A stretch of 64,000 nt of DNA, from the NCBI GenBank assembly GCA_016699835.1, contig CP064987.1:1612001-1676000 (forward strand), written 5' to 3'. This DNA is from Phycisphaerales bacterium (GTDB lineage: Bacteria > Planctomycetota > Phycisphaerae > Phycisphaerales > UBA1924). Shown in pieces: positions 1-8,930 of this stretch. Made by a program: the position numbers and the translations under genes. The notes under the pieces were generated by a model. That model did no database searches and had not been told where the DNA came from. It saw only the letters and a list, made by a program, of their open reading frames with translations. The first letter of the stretch is position 1. Each line of letters begins with the position of its first letter.

Positions 1-635
1 GAATCAAGACGCCCAAGGCCCGTCCCCACGCGATCGACCAGAAGAGCCGCCGCGGCAAGGTCGATCGTGGCGCCATGAGCCTTGGCGCAGCGCGTGATGG
101 CCCACTGGGCCGCCTTGTCCTCCTGGACCTCCTCGCACTTGATCACCGCCCCGCCATCACCCAGCGCCTCGATCATCGCGTCGAGTTTCCCGGGTCGCCA
201 GGTCGAGGCGCGAAGCACGAGCACCGCGCCCGGCATCTCACCATCACTCGACCCCAGCAGCCCACCACCCTCTTCACCCCCCGAGGCCAGCCCCGTGACA
301 TACCGCTCAAAGAGCGGGCGGTTGTCCTCCTTTACCACAGCATCCGCATTATCGACGATCACGATCTTGTGCGAAGCGAGCAAGCCGAAACTCCGGCACT
401 CGTCGAGCACCTCCGCCGCCGAGGTCGATGTGCCGTCCATCATGACGGTCTCCACCTCGCCGAACTTCGCCTCGAGCGCGTCCCTCAGCTGCCTCGTGTA
501 CAACTGCTGCAGGAACGACTCTGGCCCACAGAGCACGGCCACCTTCGTCGCCGCAGAGAGCGACCCGCCCGACGCCTTGCCGCCGGCCTTCCCACCGGTG
601 TTCTTTGTTGCCGAACTCGCGGGCTTCTTCGCCAT
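1..635 (-). CDS. holA: DNA polymerase III subunit delta (N-terminal part; runs off the left edge)
   Basis: Delta is the clamp-loader subunit that opens the beta sliding clamp. Reading the minus strand from the ATG at 635 gives about 211 codons with no stop before the window edge. After a Ser/Lys/Gly-rich leader of about 30 residues the protein reads KVAVLCGPESFLQQLYTRQL, then DECRSFGLLASHKIVIVDNA and VKEDNRPLFERYV, which is the pattern of the delta N-terminal domain (start of the fold, 'sF' segment, strand ending V-D-x-A, then a helix). The gene is divergent from the kinase that starts near 683. Only the first two thirds is visible, so domain III is not seen. The family call rests on pattern recognition and is fairly secure. 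Confidence 0.8.
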   Translation of the reverse strand, partial: MAKKPASSATKNTGGKAGGKASGGSLSAATKVAVLCGPESFLQQLYTRQLRDALEAKFGEVETVMMDGTSTSAAEVLDECRSFGLLASHKIVIVDNADAVVKEDNRPLFERYVTGLASGGEEGGGLLGSSDGEMPGAVLVLRASTWRPGKLDAMIEALGDGGAVIKCEEVQEDKAAQWAITRCAKAHGATIDLAAAALLVDRVGTGLGRLD

Positions 636-682
636 GCCTCGACAGTAGTCCCCTTCAACCATGCCGCCCGTCGATCCATCTC

Positions 683-2464
683 GTGGGCGGCCACGTACAG
701 TCGTTCGTGCTCGTCCTCACCGTCATCCAGGGCCCGGACAAGGGGAAGAAGTTCGAACTCCCCGACCACGAGCCGCAACTCATCGGACGCTCCTCCGAGG
801 CGCTCCCGATGTCCGACAACGCCGTCTCCCGCCGCCACGCCGAACTCACACCCGACGACGGACTCTGGTACATCCGAGACCTCGCCTCCCAGAACGGCAC
901 CTACATCAACGGCACACGCATCCACGAGCGCACCCGCCTCCGCGCCGGCGACCAGATCCGCACCGGCCAGACCCTCCTCGTCTTCGGCCAGACCACCTCC
1001 AACGACCCCGACGTCGTCCACATCGTCGGGCCCAAGCACCTCGACGCCGCCGTCGAGCGAACCCTCCCCAGCACACCGGGCCTCCTCTCCACGAGCATGG
1101 ACGACTCGGTCATCCTCGCCGTCCCCGAGCCAAGGGCGGCCGCGATCGACCACCTCCGCGTCATCTATCGCCTCTCGACGCTTCTGACAACCCAGGTCAT
1201 GGACCGGGCGCAACTCCTCAAGACCGTCCTCGATCTGGTCTTCGCCGAGTTCACGCCACAGCGCGGGTGCATCGTCCTCGCCGAGGACGCCGGCACGCTC
1301 TCGCCCGTCGCCGTCAAGTACCACGAGCCGCCCAAGGACCACGACGAGGCGAAGATCCATGTCAGCCGCACGATCTTGCAGCACGTCATCACCAAGGGCG
1401 AGGGCGTCCTCTCCACCAACGCGATGAACGACCCGCGCTTCGCCTCGGGCGACAGCGTGCAGCGTCTGCACGTGCGCTCGGCCCTCTGCTCACCCATCCG
1501 CTATCGCGAGACCACCTACGGCGCGATCTCCATCGACAGCACCGTCGCCAACTACACCTTCACCCCCGACCAACTCGCCCTCCTCAACGCGATCGGGCAG
1601 CACACCGGCCTCGCCCTCGCCAACGCCGAACTCTACCAGCAGAAGTTACAATCCGAACGCCTCGCCGTCATGGGCGAGACCGTCGCCACCCTCTCCCACT
1701 CCATCAAGAACATCCTCCAGGGCCTCCGCGGCGGGGCCGACGTCGTCGAGATGGGCCTCAAACGCGACGACCTCAAGATCGCCAAGGGCGGCTGGGCCAT
1801 CCTCAAACGAAACCTCGAACGCATCATCGGCCTCACGATGAACATGCTCGCCTTCTCGCGACAGCGCGGCGTCGAGGTCGAGCTCACCCCCCTCGCCCCG
1901 CTCATCGAGGAGTGCGCCTCGCTCCTCGAGTCCCAGTGCGCCCTGCGCCAGGTCGCCCTCATGGTCGACGTCGATGCCGAGGTCCCGCCCGTCCCCCTCG
2001 ACGCCTCGCTCGTCCACCAGGCGCTCATGAATCTTATATCAAACGCCATCGAGGCCGTGGACCCCGGCCTGGGCGTCGTCACCGTCCGCGCCGTCTATCG
2101 TGCCCAGGGCAAGCAGCCCCTCACGCTCCCCGCCTGCTCCGCCGAGGTCGAGATCGCTGTCATCGACAACGGCCCGGGCATCCCCAAAGCCAAACAACCC
2201 TGGGTCTTCCAGCCCTTCAACACCACCAAGGGTCTCAAGGGCACGGGCCTGGGCCTTGTCGTCGCCAAACGTATCATCGAGCAGCACCAGGGCACGATCG
2301 TCCTCGAATCCGCCGAGGGCAAGGGCGCCACCTTCCGGATGACCCTCCCCGCCGACCCCGGCGCCACGCTCGACCCCTCCGCCACCGCCCACACCAAGTC
2401 CGCCGCCTTCCCCGACCTCCCCACTACCGCCGGCGAGAGCATCAACGTCCGCCGACCCGACTGA
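683..2464 (+). CDS. FHA-GAF sensor histidine kinase
   Basis: Soluble sensor kinase with no transmembrane segment. Counting from the GTG at 683 (594 aa), an FHA phosphothreonine-binding domain covers about residues 10-100 (GRSS, SRRHAEL, SQNGTYING). A GAF domain spans about 160-315 and includes RSALCSPIRYRETTYGAIS. The phosphoacceptor helix carries the H-box ATLSHSIKN (His near residue 339). The ATPase domain shows N-box NLISNAIEAV, G1 IDNGPGIP and G2 GTGLGLVVAKRI. It probably autophosphorylates on His in response to a cytoplasmic ligand or a phosphoprotein bound by FHA. No response regulator is adjacent. The frame stays open upstream to 605, but that would overlap holA. GTG at 683 or 707 is more likely, and the start is uncertain. 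Confidence 0.88.
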   Translation: MGGHVQSFVLVLTVIQGPDKGKKFELPDHEPQLIGRSSEALPMSDNAVSRRHAELTPDDGLWYIRDLASQNGTYINGTRIHERTRLRAGDQIRTGQTLLVFGQTTSNDPDVVHIVGPKHLDAAVERTLPSTPGLLSTSMDDSVILAVPEPRAAAIDHLRVIYRLSTLLTTQVMDRAQLLKTVLDLVFAEFTPQRGCIVLAEDAGTLSPVAVKYHEPPKDHDEAKIHVSRTILQHVITKGEGVLSTNAMNDPRFASGDSVQRLHVRSALCSPIRYRETTYGAISIDSTVANYTFTPDQLALLNAIGQHTGLALANAELYQQKLQSERLAVMGETVATLSHSIKNILQGLRGGADVVEMGLKRDDLKIAKGGWAILKRNLERIIGLTMNMLAFSRQRGVEVELTPLAPLIEECASLLESQCALRQVALMVDVDAEVPPVPLDASLVHQALMNLISNAIEAVDPGLGVVTVRAVYRAQGKQPLTLPACSAEVEIAVIDNGPGIPKAKQPWVFQPFNTTKGLKGTGLGLVVAKRIIEQHQGTIVLESAEGKGATFRMTLPADPGATLDPSATAHTKSAAFPDLPTTAGESINVRRPD

Positions 2465-2467
2465 TTC

Positions 2468-3826
2468 TTACATCATCCTCCGATCCGCGATCCCCGCGTC
2501 GAGCATCGCCTCGAGTTCCTCATCGCTGAAGTGCCTCTCGTCGGCGCCCTCGCCGCCGCGCTGCCTCGCCTGCACCGAGTCGGCGAGTTTGAGATCCGGC
2601 ACGATATGAAACGCGATTCCCCCGCGCCCCTCGCCGCGCACGCCCTGCATGTTCGCCGTGTACACCGTGTTCCCGCCATACCGCTGGTTCACCTTGTCCA
2701 TCGCCTTGGAAAGATCCACGCGCTTGGCCTCCTGCTGGAACAACGGCAACGACGCGTTCCCCGGCACGAGAACGTCCTGCAGCGTCACGCTCACCAAAAC
2801 CGGCTTGTCGTCCTTCGGCACACGCTCCCACAACGACCGCATCGCCTCGAGCATCGTCGGCGTGTCCACGCACCCCTCGCCCAAGGGCGCCGACGCCCCC
2901 CAACTCGTCCCGCCCCAGGGCGAAGAAAACTCGTGCGACTGCGCAAAACTGATCCCCAACGAGAGTTTCCGCGCGGCCAGCCCCTCGTGCCGCAACCGTG
3001 CCGCCGCCTTGAGCAGCAGCCGATACGCCACGGCCCGGGCCGACTCGTTGCTGCGAAGATCCGGCGCGAGCACGTGCTGATGCCCCACCGAACTCTTCTT
3101 CGTGCGCACCTCGCGCACCTCCTCCCCCCGCAGAATGTGCCACCACGCCTCACCCACCAGCCCGCCCCACAGCGACCGCATCTCCTTCGCCGAACGCGCC
3201 ATCAGTTCGTTCACCGTCCTGATCCCCGCACGCTCCAACCTCCTCGTCATCCCCGGCCCGATCCCCGACAACTCGTCCACGCTCAGGTGCCCGATCCTCG
3301 CACGGATCTCATCGGGCGGCAGGATCACCAAGCCGTCGGGCTTCATCATGTCCGTCCCCAGTTTCGCCAGCACGCGATTCGACGCGCACCCGATCGAGCA
3401 CCGCATCGACACGCCGCAGTGCTTGCGGATCGCACGCTTCACCGCCAGCGCGAGTTCCGTCGCCCGCTGCACCGTCCTTTGCGTCGGGTCCAGCAGGCAA
3501 TCCACCTCGTCGATCGAGTGCACCTTGTGCACCGGGATCACCGTGTCGATCGCCTTCAGGAACCGCTGGTGCATCATCACATACAGCCGCGGCCTCGCGG
3601 GCACAATCGCGACATCCCGGCACAACACCCGCGCCTCCCCCACGCGCGTCCCCGTCTTGATCCCAAAGACCCGCGCCTCGTAACTCGTCGCGATGCAGCA
3701 CCCGCTGTCGATCATCGTCGCCGCCACGCCCACCGGCCGCCCGCGAAGCCGAGGCTGCACCTGCTGCTCCACCGACGCGAAGAACGCGTTGAAGTCGATG
3801 AACATGTGCTTGAGGTGCATGGCCAA
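2468..3826 (-). CDS. dinB: Y-family DNA polymerase (DinB/Pol IV-like)
   Basis: Translesion DNA polymerase of 452 aa, somewhat longer than E. coli DinB. The N-terminal catalytic block reads FIDFNAFFASVEQQ (first metal-binding Asp), followed by the palm motif HSIDEVD with the Asp-Glu pair. The helix-hairpin-helix thumb contains LSGIGPGMTRRLERAGI. The little-finger region follows from about residue 240 (KKSSVGHQHVL). It is convergent with the kinase, with only 3 bp between the stop codons. No C-terminal beta-clamp motif is obvious, although a QLxLF-like segment (SLPLFQQE) is present near residue 355. An ImuB-type role is possible but the catalytic acidic residues are intact, which favours an active polymerase. 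Confidence 0.88.
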   Translation of the reverse strand: MAMHLKHMFIDFNAFFASVEQQVQPRLRGRPVGVAATMIDSGCCIATSYEARVFGIKTGTRVGEARVLCRDVAIVPARPRLYVMMHQRFLKAIDTVIPVHKVHSIDEVDCLLDPTQRTVQRATELALAVKRAIRKHCGVSMRCSIGCASNRVLAKLGTDMMKPDGLVILPPDEIRARIGHLSVDELSGIGPGMTRRLERAGIRTVNELMARSAKEMRSLWGGLVGEAWWHILRGEEVREVRTKKSSVGHQHVLAPDLRSNESARAVAYRLLLKAAARLRHEGLAARKLSLGISFAQSHEFSSPWGGTSWGASAPLGEGCVDTPTMLEAMRSLWERVPKDDKPVLVSVTLQDVLVPGNASLPLFQQEAKRVDLSKAMDKVNQRYGGNTVYTANMQGVRGEGRGGIAFHIVPDLKLADSVQARQRGGEGADERHFSDEELEAMLDAGIADRRMM

Positions 3827-3862
3827 ATCACTCCTGGACCACGCACGATAGGTGTGTGTTAG

Positions 3863-4285
3863 GGCACAGTCCAGCGATCACTTCGGTCCGTCAAGTGCCT
3901 TGATGACAGAGCATTGCGTGATCGCGACAGCAAGTTCCTAATAGGCGACGGCGTGTTCGAGCGGGAGTTGGGTGAGCGCAAGATGCGGTCGATGCCGTTG
4001 ATGTGCCGGTCACTGAACCTCAACGCGCACGTTGAGAGGCTGATCCAGTGTGTCCAGGCCGATAGTCTCGACCACTTCGTGATCCTCGGCACGCGGCATC
4101 TGGACTACCTGCTGCGCGAGTACGTCGACCACTACAACCGGGACCGGCCACACTCGTCGCTGGAGTTCGCGACGCCTATGGGTCGGCGGCCATCGACCCG
4201 TGCCGGGCCGACTGATCGCCGTGAAATCTGCTGCCGATCAAGACTTAGCGGCGTGATCAAGCACTACTACCGGAAGGCGGCGTGA
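3863..4285 (+). pseudogene. Transposase/integrase-core fragment (IS3/IS481-type DDE), N-terminus missing
   Basis: Only the C-terminal half of an rve-type integrase core is present. RDRDSKF carries the second catalytic Asp, NLNAHVERLIQCVQADSLDH carries the Glu, and HLDYLLREYVDHYNRDRPH is the usual tail, with a KHYYRKAA end typical of these transposases. The HTH domain and the first catalytic Asp are absent: upstream there is a stop (TAG at 3860-3862) and then the 5' end of dinB. No terminal inverted repeats were found. It is a remnant, not a mobile element. It sits beside an AT-rich gene and marks a likely site of past insertion. Confidence 0.75.
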
Positions 4286-4343
4286 TGTCGAATTCTGGCT
4301 GAAATGCCGGCTGATCAGGCCAGATGAGTATTTGTACAGGAAG

Positions 4344-4727
4344 TCAGGAAACGGGAGGAAAGTCACCTCCGCGAAACGGAAAAAATAAATAATCAACGGC
4401 GGCAGACACAATGTCGTCGTATTCATTAACATATTTGGGCTGACCATGTAGCCATGTGAATACGCGATACTTTGAGTCGACTCGCTCGAAGTATCTGACA
4501 TCGTGATACTTTGGGTCAGTCGAATTTGTAATATGCTGCTCTATCACGTCAAGGTGTTGCCGCAGGTAATTGGCGAGCATTTCTCGTGTCACCGTGATGT
4601 AGCCGCGAGTATCGAGAAGGAAACCGAGATCGTCGTAATACTCCTGAAGCAGAGTGTATGTTGCTGCGGATCCAGATGCGAGTGCGGCGAGTTGCTGGTC
4701 GACTGGAATAGGAGGTGACATTTTCAT
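4344..4727 (-). CDS. AT-rich small hypothetical protein
   Basis: A 127-aa acidic protein that I do not recognise. It contains many Tyr and Asp residues (LQEYYDDLGFLLDTRGYI, VNEYDDIVSAAVDYLFFPF) and a central VTREMLANYLRQHLDVIEQH helix. It has no signal peptide and no obvious catalytic motif. Its codon use is clearly richer in A/T than the neighbouring genes, and it lies directly after a transposase remnant, so horizontal acquisition is likely. Small acidic proteins of this kind are often immunity proteins or antitoxins, but nothing in the sequence proves that. ATG codons at 4727 and 4721 are both possible starts, and there is no strong ribosome binding site. Confidence 0.55.
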   Translation of the reverse strand: MKMSPPIPVDQQLAALASGSAATYTLLQEYYDDLGFLLDTRGYITVTREMLANYLRQHLDVIEQHITNSTDPKYHDVRYFERVDSKYRVFTWLHGQPKYVNEYDDIVSAAVDYLFFPFRGGDFPPVS

Positions 4728-4810
4728 GGTGCGATTCGAATAAACTCTGATGCGGGTTCGAGTATATACGGCGGGTGGCGTGGGATGTCTCTTGTTCTTG
4801 GTTTGGGTGC

Positions 4811-4846
4811 CGCGAGACGTCGGCGGCTTTGGGCCGACGCCTCGCG
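4811..4846. repeat. Long inverted repeat / hairpin
   Basis: CGCGAGACGTCGGC (4811-4824) pairs with GCCGACGCCTCGCG (4833-4846): 6 bp plus 7 bp of stem with one A-C mismatch and an 8-base loop. There is no T-tract on either side, so it is not a standard terminator. It is either a REP-like palindrome or a transcript-end structure. Confidence 0.6.
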
Positions 4847-5088
4847 TCAGAGGCGACCGTCATCCCGCGACTCGCAGGTGATCCGTGCGGCATGTCGGAG
4901 CATATCCCATTGAGTGGGACATCGGTTGATCCGGTTTCGGTGCCATCAGTTGGTTGCTCTGAACTAACTGATGCCGAGGCAGGCCGTTGAGGAGAGTCTC
5001 CCATTCCGCAGAACGATCGTGGGGTGGCGTGAGGCGCGGCCCCGCGGGCTACGCACCCGCCCCACGGTTGGTTGCATCCGCCCGAGGC

Positions 5089-5126
5089 AACGGCCCAGAG
5101 CGGCCATCGTCTAGGGGGCACCCGGC
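5089..5126. repeat. Dispersed palindromic repeat P3, copy A
   Basis: Stem GGCC-CAGAGC-GGCC followed by ATCGTCTAGGGGGCACCCGGC. It matches copies at 18077-18113 and 36136-36172, in which the inner stem is GGCT/AGCC. The T-A pair is replaced by C-G here, a compensatory change that supports a conserved hairpin. Confidence 0.65.
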
Positions 5127-5297
5127 TCACGCCCCGAAGGGGTGCCGGCCTATAGCCACGGGTGGAGCGGCGAAGCGGCACCGCCGCCCGACGCGCAACC
5201 CGTGGATCATCGAACATGCGTCACGCTCGCCCCAGAGGGGCAAAGGAAGAATCACAAGACTCAAACTCCACATCAACCAACCGAGAGGCTCCGCGAG

Positions 5298-6023
5298 TCA
5301 CGCCAGATCAAACACCAGCACCTTCGCCCCCTCGCCCCGCCCCTCGATCGTCACCGCGCGCTCCTCCGACACCGCCAGCCCGTCGCCGGCATTCATCGCC
5401 TGCCCGTTCACCACCGCCGACCCAGTCGCGACATGCACCCACGCGTGCCGCCCCGCGCCCAACTCGTGCGACACGCTCTTCCCCGCAGAGACGTCACTCA
5501 GATACAACGACGCGTCCTGATGGATCGAGAGCGAGCCATCGCGCCCATCGGGCGAGACCACCAGCGCCAACCGATCACGCTGCCGTGCCGGGTCGAAACG
5601 CTTCTGCGCATACCCCGGCTCGATCCCGCGCTCGCTCGGCCTGATCCAGATCTGCAGCAAATGCACCGGCTCGGTCTTCGATGCATTGAACTCGGAATGA
5701 AAGATTCCCCTCCCGGCCGACATCCGCTGCACCTCACCCGGCGAGATGGTCTCGACGTTCCCGCCCCGCCCGTCGCCGCCGCGCCCAATGGAGTCACGAT
5801 GCGCCAGGCTCCCCGAGAGCACGACCGTGATGATCTCCATGTCCTGGTGCGGGTGCTCGCCAAACCCCTGCCCGGGCGCGACGACATCGTCGTTGATCAC
5901 ACGCAACGACCGAAAGCCCATGTGTTTCGCGTCGCGATAATCGCCGAAACTGAAGGTGTGCGAGGTCCTGAGCCAGCCAAAGTCGAACGAGCCACGCTCG
6001 TGAGCGGGACGGAGAGTGAGCAT
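5298..6023 (-). CDS. Pirin family protein (YhhW-type bicupin)
   Basis: 241-aa two-cupin protein. The N-terminal cupin holds the metal-binding set: FGEHPHQDMEIITVVLSG supplies two His and the Glu region, and HSEFNAS supplies the later His. RGSFDFGWLRTSHTFSFGDY and GRGIFHSE are hallmark pirin segments. Pirins of this type bind a metal ion and some show quercetin 2,3-dioxygenase activity; others act as redox-responsive regulators. The ATG at 6023 is chosen because GAGGAG lies 9 bases upstream. An upstream TTG frame start has no such site. A MarR regulator lies nearby on the same strand, and MarR/pirin neighbourhoods are common, but a regulatory link is inference. Confidence 0.88.
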   Translation of the reverse strand: MLTLRPAHERGSFDFGWLRTSHTFSFGDYRDAKHMGFRSLRVINDDVVAPGQGFGEHPHQDMEIITVVLSGSLAHRDSIGRGGDGRGGNVETISPGEVQRMSAGRGIFHSEFNASKTEPVHLLQIWIRPSERGIEPGYAQKRFDPARQRDRLALVVSPDGRDGSLSIHQDASLYLSDVSAGKSVSHELGAGRHAWVHVATGSAVVNGQAMNAGDGLAVSEERAVTIEGRGEGAKVLVFDLA

Positions 6024-6169
6024 GGGTGAACTCCTCAAGGCACGGACCGCAGACCAAAACTAGACACACCGTGTGCCGAATCGTCTGCTTCCATGATGAA
6101 GATTGGATGCTTGGGACACTTAGTCGTTACAACAGATATGTGGCACGACAAGGCCTTCAGGGCAGCACA

Positions 6170-6847
6170 TCAAGCCCAGAAATGCCGCAGCCAACCCCAG
6201 AAGACGCTTTGCCTGTCGTCGCCACACCCTGGAAGCAGCCCCGCGGCCGAGGCCTCGGCGACAATGCCCTCTACGCGATCCAAGCGAGCCGGTGAAATCC
6301 CCGAAGCAAGTTCCACAACCACGCGGCGTGCAATATCGAGCACGGCCATGTCTTCGTCCGTTCGCTCACCTCGGAACGAGATCAAGCCCTCCAACGCGGC
6401 CGGCATATCGCTCAACTTCGGCGGATCGCACATCCTCCACGTCGCGATGGGGGGGAGATCTGAAGCACTTCGCTTCGCTGAACCCCTGCGTCCTTCTCGT
6501 GCTTGCACGCCCATTGCACACAAGAGCAGCCCACACAGATCCGCGCACTCGACAGGGAAACCGTCAATGTGCGCGCTGTGCTCGAGCAGAATGGCCGCCA
6601 CCATCGCGTGGTAAGGCCTCACGTGGTCGACACTACTCGATGCGCCGTACATCGATGACGTGAGGTGATCCACACACTCCCACACAAGCGTCGAGAGCGG
6701 CTCGACCTCACCCGCCCGAACAATGCCTTGAAGAATCAACTCATACTCGGCGGTCATTGGATGCGTGATGAGATCGGCAAACTCCTGTCCCGTCAATGCA
6801 CGCACCGTGGCAAGCCGAAATGAGATCCAGGACTGAAGCTGATCCAT
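6170..6847 (-). CDS. Hypothetical protein
   Basis: 225-aa predicted soluble protein that I cannot assign. It starts MDQLQSWISFRLATVRALTG and is mostly helical, with a central segment DHVRPYHAMVAAILLEHSAH and a cysteine-containing stretch VECADLCGLLLCAMG. There is no signal peptide, no repeated domain and no recognised catalytic motif. It sits 12 bases downstream of the MarR gene on the same strand, so the two are probably co-transcribed. Base composition is a little less GC-rich than the neighbours. Confidence 0.6.
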   Translation of the reverse strand: MDQLQSWISFRLATVRALTGQEFADLITHPMTAEYELILQGIVRAGEVEPLSTLVWECVDHLTSSMYGASSSVDHVRPYHAMVAAILLEHSAHIDGFPVECADLCGLLLCAMGVQAREGRRGSAKRSASDLPPIATWRMCDPPKLSDMPAALEGLISFRGERTDEDMAVLDIARRVVVELASGISPARLDRVEGIVAEASAAGLLPGCGDDRQSVFWGWLRHFWA

Positions 6848-6859
6848 GGGTGACGGATG

Positions 6860-7333
6860 TTACGTCCCCGGATGCCGGGCCTTGGCCAGGAGGTCGATCA
6901 GCGTCTGGAGTTCCTGACGCGACATGTGTCCTAGTTGCTTCTCGTGGAGTTCCAGGACCGGGGCGTCGAGCGATTCGAGCAGTTCGAGCCCGGCCTTGGT
7001 GATGGTGACGTTGACGACGCGCCGGTCGGTGCCGCCGCGGGCGCGTTTGGCAAAGCCGGCACGCTCCAGGCGATCCACGAGTCGCGTGATATCGGGGACG
7101 CGGGCGACCATGTGCTCGCTGATCTCGTGGCAGGCCCGGCCCGCCTCACCCGAGCCGCGGAGGATGCGCAGGACGTTGTACGTCGCGTGGGAAAGCCCGA
7201 AATCCTTGAAGAGCCGCTCAACGGCAGCCTCCAGTTTCACCCCCGTACGCAACACGCTCAAGTAAGCCTCTTGCTCCTTGGTGTCGAACGGATGTTGTTT
7301 ATGAATTTCGGATTGAAGTGTCCTGTGTTCCAT
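6860..7333 (-). CDS. MarR family transcriptional regulator
   Basis: 157-aa winged-helix repressor/activator. The pattern is clear: a dimerisation helix at the N-terminus (KEQEAYLSVLRTGVKLEAAVERL), LSHATYNVLRILRG, a recognition region VARVPDITRLVDRLERAGF, and the wing KRARGGTDRRVVNVTITKAGLELL with the conserved D-R-R. MarR proteins usually respond to phenolics or oxidants and control their own operon. The two downstream genes (hypothetical and pirin) are the obvious candidate targets. No palindromic operator was convincingly identified in the short upstream gap. Confidence 0.9.
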   Translation of the reverse strand: MEHRTLQSEIHKQHPFDTKEQEAYLSVLRTGVKLEAAVERLFKDFGLSHATYNVLRILRGSGEAGRACHEISEHMVARVPDITRLVDRLERAGFAKRARGGTDRRVVNVTITKAGLELLESLDAPVLELHEKQLGHMSRQELQTLIDLLAKARHPGT

Positions 7334-7372
7334 GAATATCCGCAGATACGGTAATCCAGACTGTAAAAACTG

Positions 7373-7984
7373 TCAAGCGATCGGCTTTGCCGGGACGCCA
7401 GCGACCCGAACGCCATCGGCGACGTCGGCCGTGACCACCGCCCCGGCCCCGACAACGCACCCGGCCCCGATCCGAACGCCGGGCAACACCCGCGACCCAA
7501 TCCCGACAAGAGTGTCGCGGCCGATCCGGACCCGGCCGGCGAGGATGGCACCCGGGGCGATGTGGGCGTTCTCGGCGATCTCGCACTCGTGCTCGACGAT
7601 CGCGCCTGTATTAATGATGGCGTGGGCGCCGATGCGCGCGTGGGGCTGGATGATGGCTCCGATGGCGGCGATCGCGCCGGGGGCGAAGGTGACCGTTGGG
7701 TCACATTCGGCGGGGGCAAGCCGGGCGAAGTTGGCCGCGGGAAGGGCAGTGATAGCCCGGCGGCGGGCGGCGAGATCGCCGAGCACGATGATGAATGGTG
7801 TTTGCGCGCGTGTGGCGGCTTCGAGCGGGCCGAGGTGCGGCAGGCAGTCCAGTCGGACGGCGACGCAGTCGGGGTCGTCGTCGTAGACGCCGGTGACGCG
7901 GAGGCGCGCACGTCGTGCGAGGTGGGCGACGACGAGGGCGTGTCCCCCGCCGCCGACGAGGGCGATTTCGGTTGGTTCGGGCAT
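7373..7984 (-). CDS. NeuD/PglD-like sugar O-acyltransferase
   Basis: 203 aa. The N-terminus is a small Rossmann-like domain (ALVGGGGHALVVAHLARRA) that binds a UDP-sugar or acyl-CoA in PglD/NeuD proteins. From about residue 105 a left-handed parallel beta-helix follows, made of hexapeptide repeats (GAIAAIGAIIQPHARIGAHAI, then GAIVEHECEI), with the probable catalytic His in IVEHEC. The end VRVAGVPAKPIA is typical of the family. It probably acetylates an amino- or deoxy-sugar for a surface glycan, but no sugar-synthesis genes are adjacent, so the substrate is unknown. Its 5' end is 53 bases from the divergent mqnA start. Confidence 0.85.
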   Translation of the reverse strand: MPEPTEIALVGGGGHALVVAHLARRARLRVTGVYDDDPDCVAVRLDCLPHLGPLEAATRAQTPFIIVLGDLAARRRAITALPAANFARLAPAECDPTVTFAPGAIAAIGAIIQPHARIGAHAIINTGAIVEHECEIAENAHIAPGAILAGRVRIGRDTLVGIGSRVLPGVRIGAGCVVGAGAVVTADVADGVRVAGVPAKPIA

Positions 7985-8037
7985 GGCGTTTCTACTTGGC
8001 AGTATCGGCGGTCGCGTGGGGGGCTGTACAGTTGGTC

Positions 8038-8874
8038 ATGGACGAGATCCGGATCGCGTATGTTCGATACCTCAACACGGCACCTTTGGTGCATGGATTG
8101 GAGCGGGCGCGGGGGGTTCGGCTGATCCCGGCGGCGCCGTCGCACATCGCGGATCTGGTCCGGCGGGGCGAGGCGGATCTGGGACTGGCGTCGGTGGTGG
8201 ACGCGTTCGGGACGGATCTGGCGGTTGTGGGCGGCGGGATGATCGGGTGTGACGGGCCGACGCTGACGGTGCGGGTCTTCTCGTCGGTGCCGATCGAGCG
8301 GATGACGACGCTGGCGGCGGACACGGACAGCCACACATCGGTGGTGCTGGCGCGCGTGCTTCTGGAGAAGCGGTATGGAACGCGGGTCCGGGTGGTAAGT
8401 TTCGATGCACGGGAGCGTGTGGTGGATGGCGGGCCTGTGGGTGGCGAGGGCGATTGGCCGGAGAGTGTGCTGCTGATCGGTGACAAGGTGGTGGTGGATC
8501 GGCCGCCGGCGGGAAGGTACCCGCATGAGTTGGATCTTGGGGAGGCGTGGAAGGCGTGGACGGGGCTGCCCTTTGTGTACGCGACGTGGATGTGCCGGGT
8601 GGAGGATGTGGGAAGCGAGCGGGTGGCGATCTCGCTGGAGTTGGTGGATCGGCAGCGTCGGCACAACGCGACGCGGTTGGATTGGATCGTGTCGCAGCGG
8701 GCGAGGGGCGCGCGGTGGCCCGAGGATCTGGCGCGGGAGTATCTGGGGCGACTGCTGAAGTTTGACTTTGATGCTCGGGCGCGCGCGGGGATGGTGCGGT
8801 TTGCGGAGGAGGCGAGGGGGATCGGGGCGGTGGAGTCGAGCGAGATTGTGTGGGCGGAGGGGGTAGAAGTTTGA
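8038..8874 (+). CDS. mqnA: Chorismate dehydratase (futalosine menaquinone pathway)
   Basis: 278-aa MqnA/MqnD-type enzyme. MqnA removes water from chorismate to give 3-[(1-carboxyvinyl)oxy]benzoate, the first step of the futalosine route to menaquinone. Visible signatures: RIAYVRYLNTAPLVHGLE at the N-terminus (the family's 'YLNTxPL' motif), HIADLVRRGEADLGLASVV, SSVPIERM, and the LLIGDKVV strand followed by DLGEAWKAWTGLPFVYATW. The ATG at 8038 is preferred to upstream frame openings because it starts exactly at the family N-terminus. No other mqn gene is in the window. Menaquinone would be the electron acceptor for the NADH dehydrogenases encoded further on. Confidence 0.92.
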   Translation: MDEIRIAYVRYLNTAPLVHGLERARGVRLIPAAPSHIADLVRRGEADLGLASVVDAFGTDLAVVGGGMIGCDGPTLTVRVFSSVPIERMTTLAADTDSHTSVVLARVLLEKRYGTRVRVVSFDARERVVDGGPVGGEGDWPESVLLIGDKVVVDRPPAGRYPHELDLGEAWKAWTGLPFVYATWMCRVEDVGSERVAISLELVDRQRRHNATRLDWIVSQRARGARWPEDLAREYLGRLLKFDFDARARAGMVRFAEEARGIGAVESSEIVWAEGVEV

Positions 8875-8930
8875 AGAGTACGTGTTGGAAGCTTGATTTG
8901 AGTTGAGAGTGGAGTCATGACTGTGCTGAA

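Larger units (their letters stand above)
4728..5297. other. Non-coding stretch with palindromes, no credible gene
   Basis: About 570 bases between the AT-rich gene and the 3' end of the pirin gene. Open frames here are short and show no family pattern. The stretch holds a strong hairpin (4811-4846), a copy of a dispersed palindromic repeat (5089-5126) and further GC-rich inverted sequences between 5030 and 5210, such as CACGCCCCGAAGGGGTG. It looks like accumulated repeat elements rather than a decayed gene. Confidence 0.55.
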
